Shown here in pieces: positions 1-5,717 of a DNA stretch of 5,717 nucleotides (the stretch's first letter is position 1; each line of letters opens with the position of its first letter). The stretch spans positions 1-5,717 of the forward strand of contig CALBSU010000489.1 in assembly GCA_937967285.1 (NCBI GenBank). Direction: 5' to 3'. Source of the stretch: an uncultured Acidobacteriota bacterium (GTDB lineage Bacteria; Acidobacteriota; Blastocatellia; RBC074). The notes under the pieces were generated by a model. That model saw only the letters and a program-made list of their open reading frames with translations. It did no database searches and was not told the DNA's origin. The position numbers and the translations under genes were made by a program.

Positions 1-1277
<1,277 letters not shown>

Positions 1278-1309
1278 GATGAAATTCGTGGTGAGTGTTT
1301 TATGGTGAT

Positions 1310-1341
1310 GGCGGGGAAATCCGTGCAGGCATTTCCCCGCC
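1310..1341 (-). terminator. Perfect 11-bp inverted repeat between the hydrolase and aminotransferase genes; possible weak terminator or processing hairpin
   Basis: Arms 1310-1320 (GGCGGGGAAAT) and 1331-1341 (ATTTCCCCGCC) are exact reverse complements around a 10-nt loop. In the minus-strand mRNA the stem starts 5 nt after the hydrolase stop codon and ends 32 nt before the aminotransferase start. No U-tract follows on the minus strand (the next bases are ATCACCATAAAA), so a classical intrinsic terminator is not supported. Alternatives are a U-tract-less terminator, a partial terminator setting the ratio of the two genes, or a 3'-end stabilising hairpin. The symmetry is certain; the role is inferred. 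Confidence 0.5.
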
Positions 1342-1346
1342 GTTGG

Positions 1347-2258
<912 letters not shown>

Positions 2259-2263
2259 ATGAT

Positions 2264-2270
2264 TTCTCCG
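2264..2270 (-). promoter_or_regulatory. Shine-Dalgarno of the hydrolase gene
   Basis: On the minus strand CGGAGAA contains GGAG separated by 7 nt from the ATG at 2258. This supports that ATG as the start and so the signal peptide it encodes. Confidence 0.7.
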
Positions 2271-2284
2271 GTTTTTCAGGTTTA

Positions 2285-2318
2285 GACGCCTCTGACAGCT
2301 TATCGGCTCTCAGGCGTC
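2285..2318 (-). promoter_or_regulatory. Hairpin in the predicted 5' leader of the hydrolase mRNA
   Basis: GACGCCT (2285-2291) and AGGCGTC (2312-2318) form a perfect 7-bp stem. A short inner AGC/GCT pairing (2297-2299 with 2306-2308) could extend the fold. In the mRNA it lies about 26 nt upstream of the start codon and downstream of the promoter candidate, leaving the Shine-Dalgarno unpaired. No known riboswitch class was recognised. The pairing is visible; any regulatory role is inferred. Confidence 0.35.
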
Positions 2319-2356
2319 GGTAACGGAAGTCGATTTTCGGAATTTCACGCTCGAAT

Positions 2357-2386
2357 AAGCTAAGGTAATCCACGTGGGAGTGTCAA
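2357..2386 (-). promoter_or_regulatory. Candidate sigma70-type promoter for the hydrolase gene
   Basis: On the minus strand a perfect -35 hexamer TTGACA (2381-2386) is followed after 18 nt by TAGCTT (2357-2362), a weak -10 with three of six consensus bases. Transcription from here would give a leader of roughly 90 nt containing the 2285-2318 hairpin. An 8-bp palindrome CCACGTGG (2370-2377) sits in the spacer and could be an operator. Confidence 0.4.
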
Positions 2387-2543
2387 TCCGATCATGTTTC
2401 AATTACAACCCGCGTGATGATGCCCCCTCCCAACCTGCTCCGGGACTTCGCTTTCCACCCCATTATTACTTCAGATTTTGTGAAACTGCGTTTTCGCTGC
2501 GGGCGTCTTTCAACTCGGAACGGGAAATATGGCTCCAGTAGCC

Positions 2544-2580
2544 TTGTTTCCGAAAATAAAAAATATTTAAGACATAAATT
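2544..2580 (+). promoter_or_regulatory. AT-rich block, possible promoter region of the receptor gene
   Basis: This segment is nearly all A and T in a GC-rich window. It begins with TTGTTT (2544-2549), a partial -35 match, and runs through AAATAAAAAATATTTAAG. No clean -10 at 16-18 nt is visible, so the exact promoter is not assigned. It lies about 125-160 nt upstream of the receptor start, which would imply a long leader. Confidence 0.25.
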
Positions 2581-2704
2581 CGACAAAGAAAACCATCGTC
2601 GAAGTGTTCAGATGCATCGGTCCTGTTATGTCCGGAGACGATCCGGAGAAGGAACCTGTTACTGACTGGAGAAGGTTGTGAGACGGAGAAAAAGAGAACA
2701 GACT

Positions 2705-5717
<3,013 letters not shown>

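Larger units (their letters stand above)
2259..2704. other. Divergent intergenic region between the hydrolase and TonB-dependent receptor genes
   Basis: This 446-bp region lies between two genes transcribed away from each other, so it should hold both promoters. Its hydrolase side contains a Shine-Dalgarno, a leader hairpin and a TTGACA-type promoter candidate next to a CCACGTGG palindrome at 2370-2377. Its middle, 2548-2580, is markedly richer in A and T than the flanking genes and is the likeliest place for the receptor promoter. The last 60 bp before the receptor carry several GGAGA motifs. Open frames crossing it (for example 2414-2665 on the plus strand) show no recognisable protein features and are treated as chance. 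Confidence 0.7.

Noticed and set aside
2414..2665. Plus-strand 83-codon frame in the intergenic region
   Set aside because: It starts with MMMPPP and has no Shine-Dalgarno, domain or membrane segment, and it crosses the AT-rich putative promoter region; probably chance.
2678..2704. GTG start at 2678 for the receptor
   Set aside because: It would prepend MRRRKREQT to an already complete signal peptide beginning MKK at 2705; the ATG start gives the normal layout.

Overview
The window reads as a piece of a GC-rich, Gram-negative-type (diderm) bacterial chromosome. The best guess for the source is Acidobacteriota or a close relative. The guess rests on the large Oar-like TonB-dependent receptor with an N-terminal carboxypeptidase-regulatory-like domain and Gly-rich loops, a receptor type found in many copies in that phylum. 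This is inference from protein style; no rRNA or other phylogenetic marker is present.

Layout. Positions 1-1277 (minus strand) hold most of a PLP-dependent DegT/DnrJ/EryC1/StrS-family aminotransferase whose 3' end lies outside the window. Its active-site region resembles the AHBA-synthase/StsC branch more than the usual sugar aminotransferases. A 69-bp gap containing a perfect 11-bp inverted repeat separates it from the gene upstream at 1347-2258 (minus strand). That gene encodes an alpha/beta-fold hydrolase of epoxide-hydrolase type with an apparent signal peptide. The two genes may be co-transcribed, with the hairpin possibly tuning readthrough or mRNA stability between them. The divergent intergenic region 2259-2704 carries a candidate promoter, a leader hairpin and a ribosome binding site for the hydrolase, and an AT-rich block upstream of the receptor gene. 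The plus-strand gene 2705-5662 encodes the complete 985-residue outer-membrane receptor. One base after its stop codon a 7-bp tandem repeat (TAGAAAG) begins and runs off the window end.

No pathway clearly links the three genes. The aminotransferase and hydrolase could share a transcript; the receptor is divergently oriented. No mobile element, CRISPR array, tRNA or rRNA was seen. I did not find a convincing new multi-gene system. The points most worth a second look are the heptanucleotide repeat, the two Gly-rich insertions in the receptor, the AHBA-synthase-like aminotransferase and the exported epoxide hydrolase.
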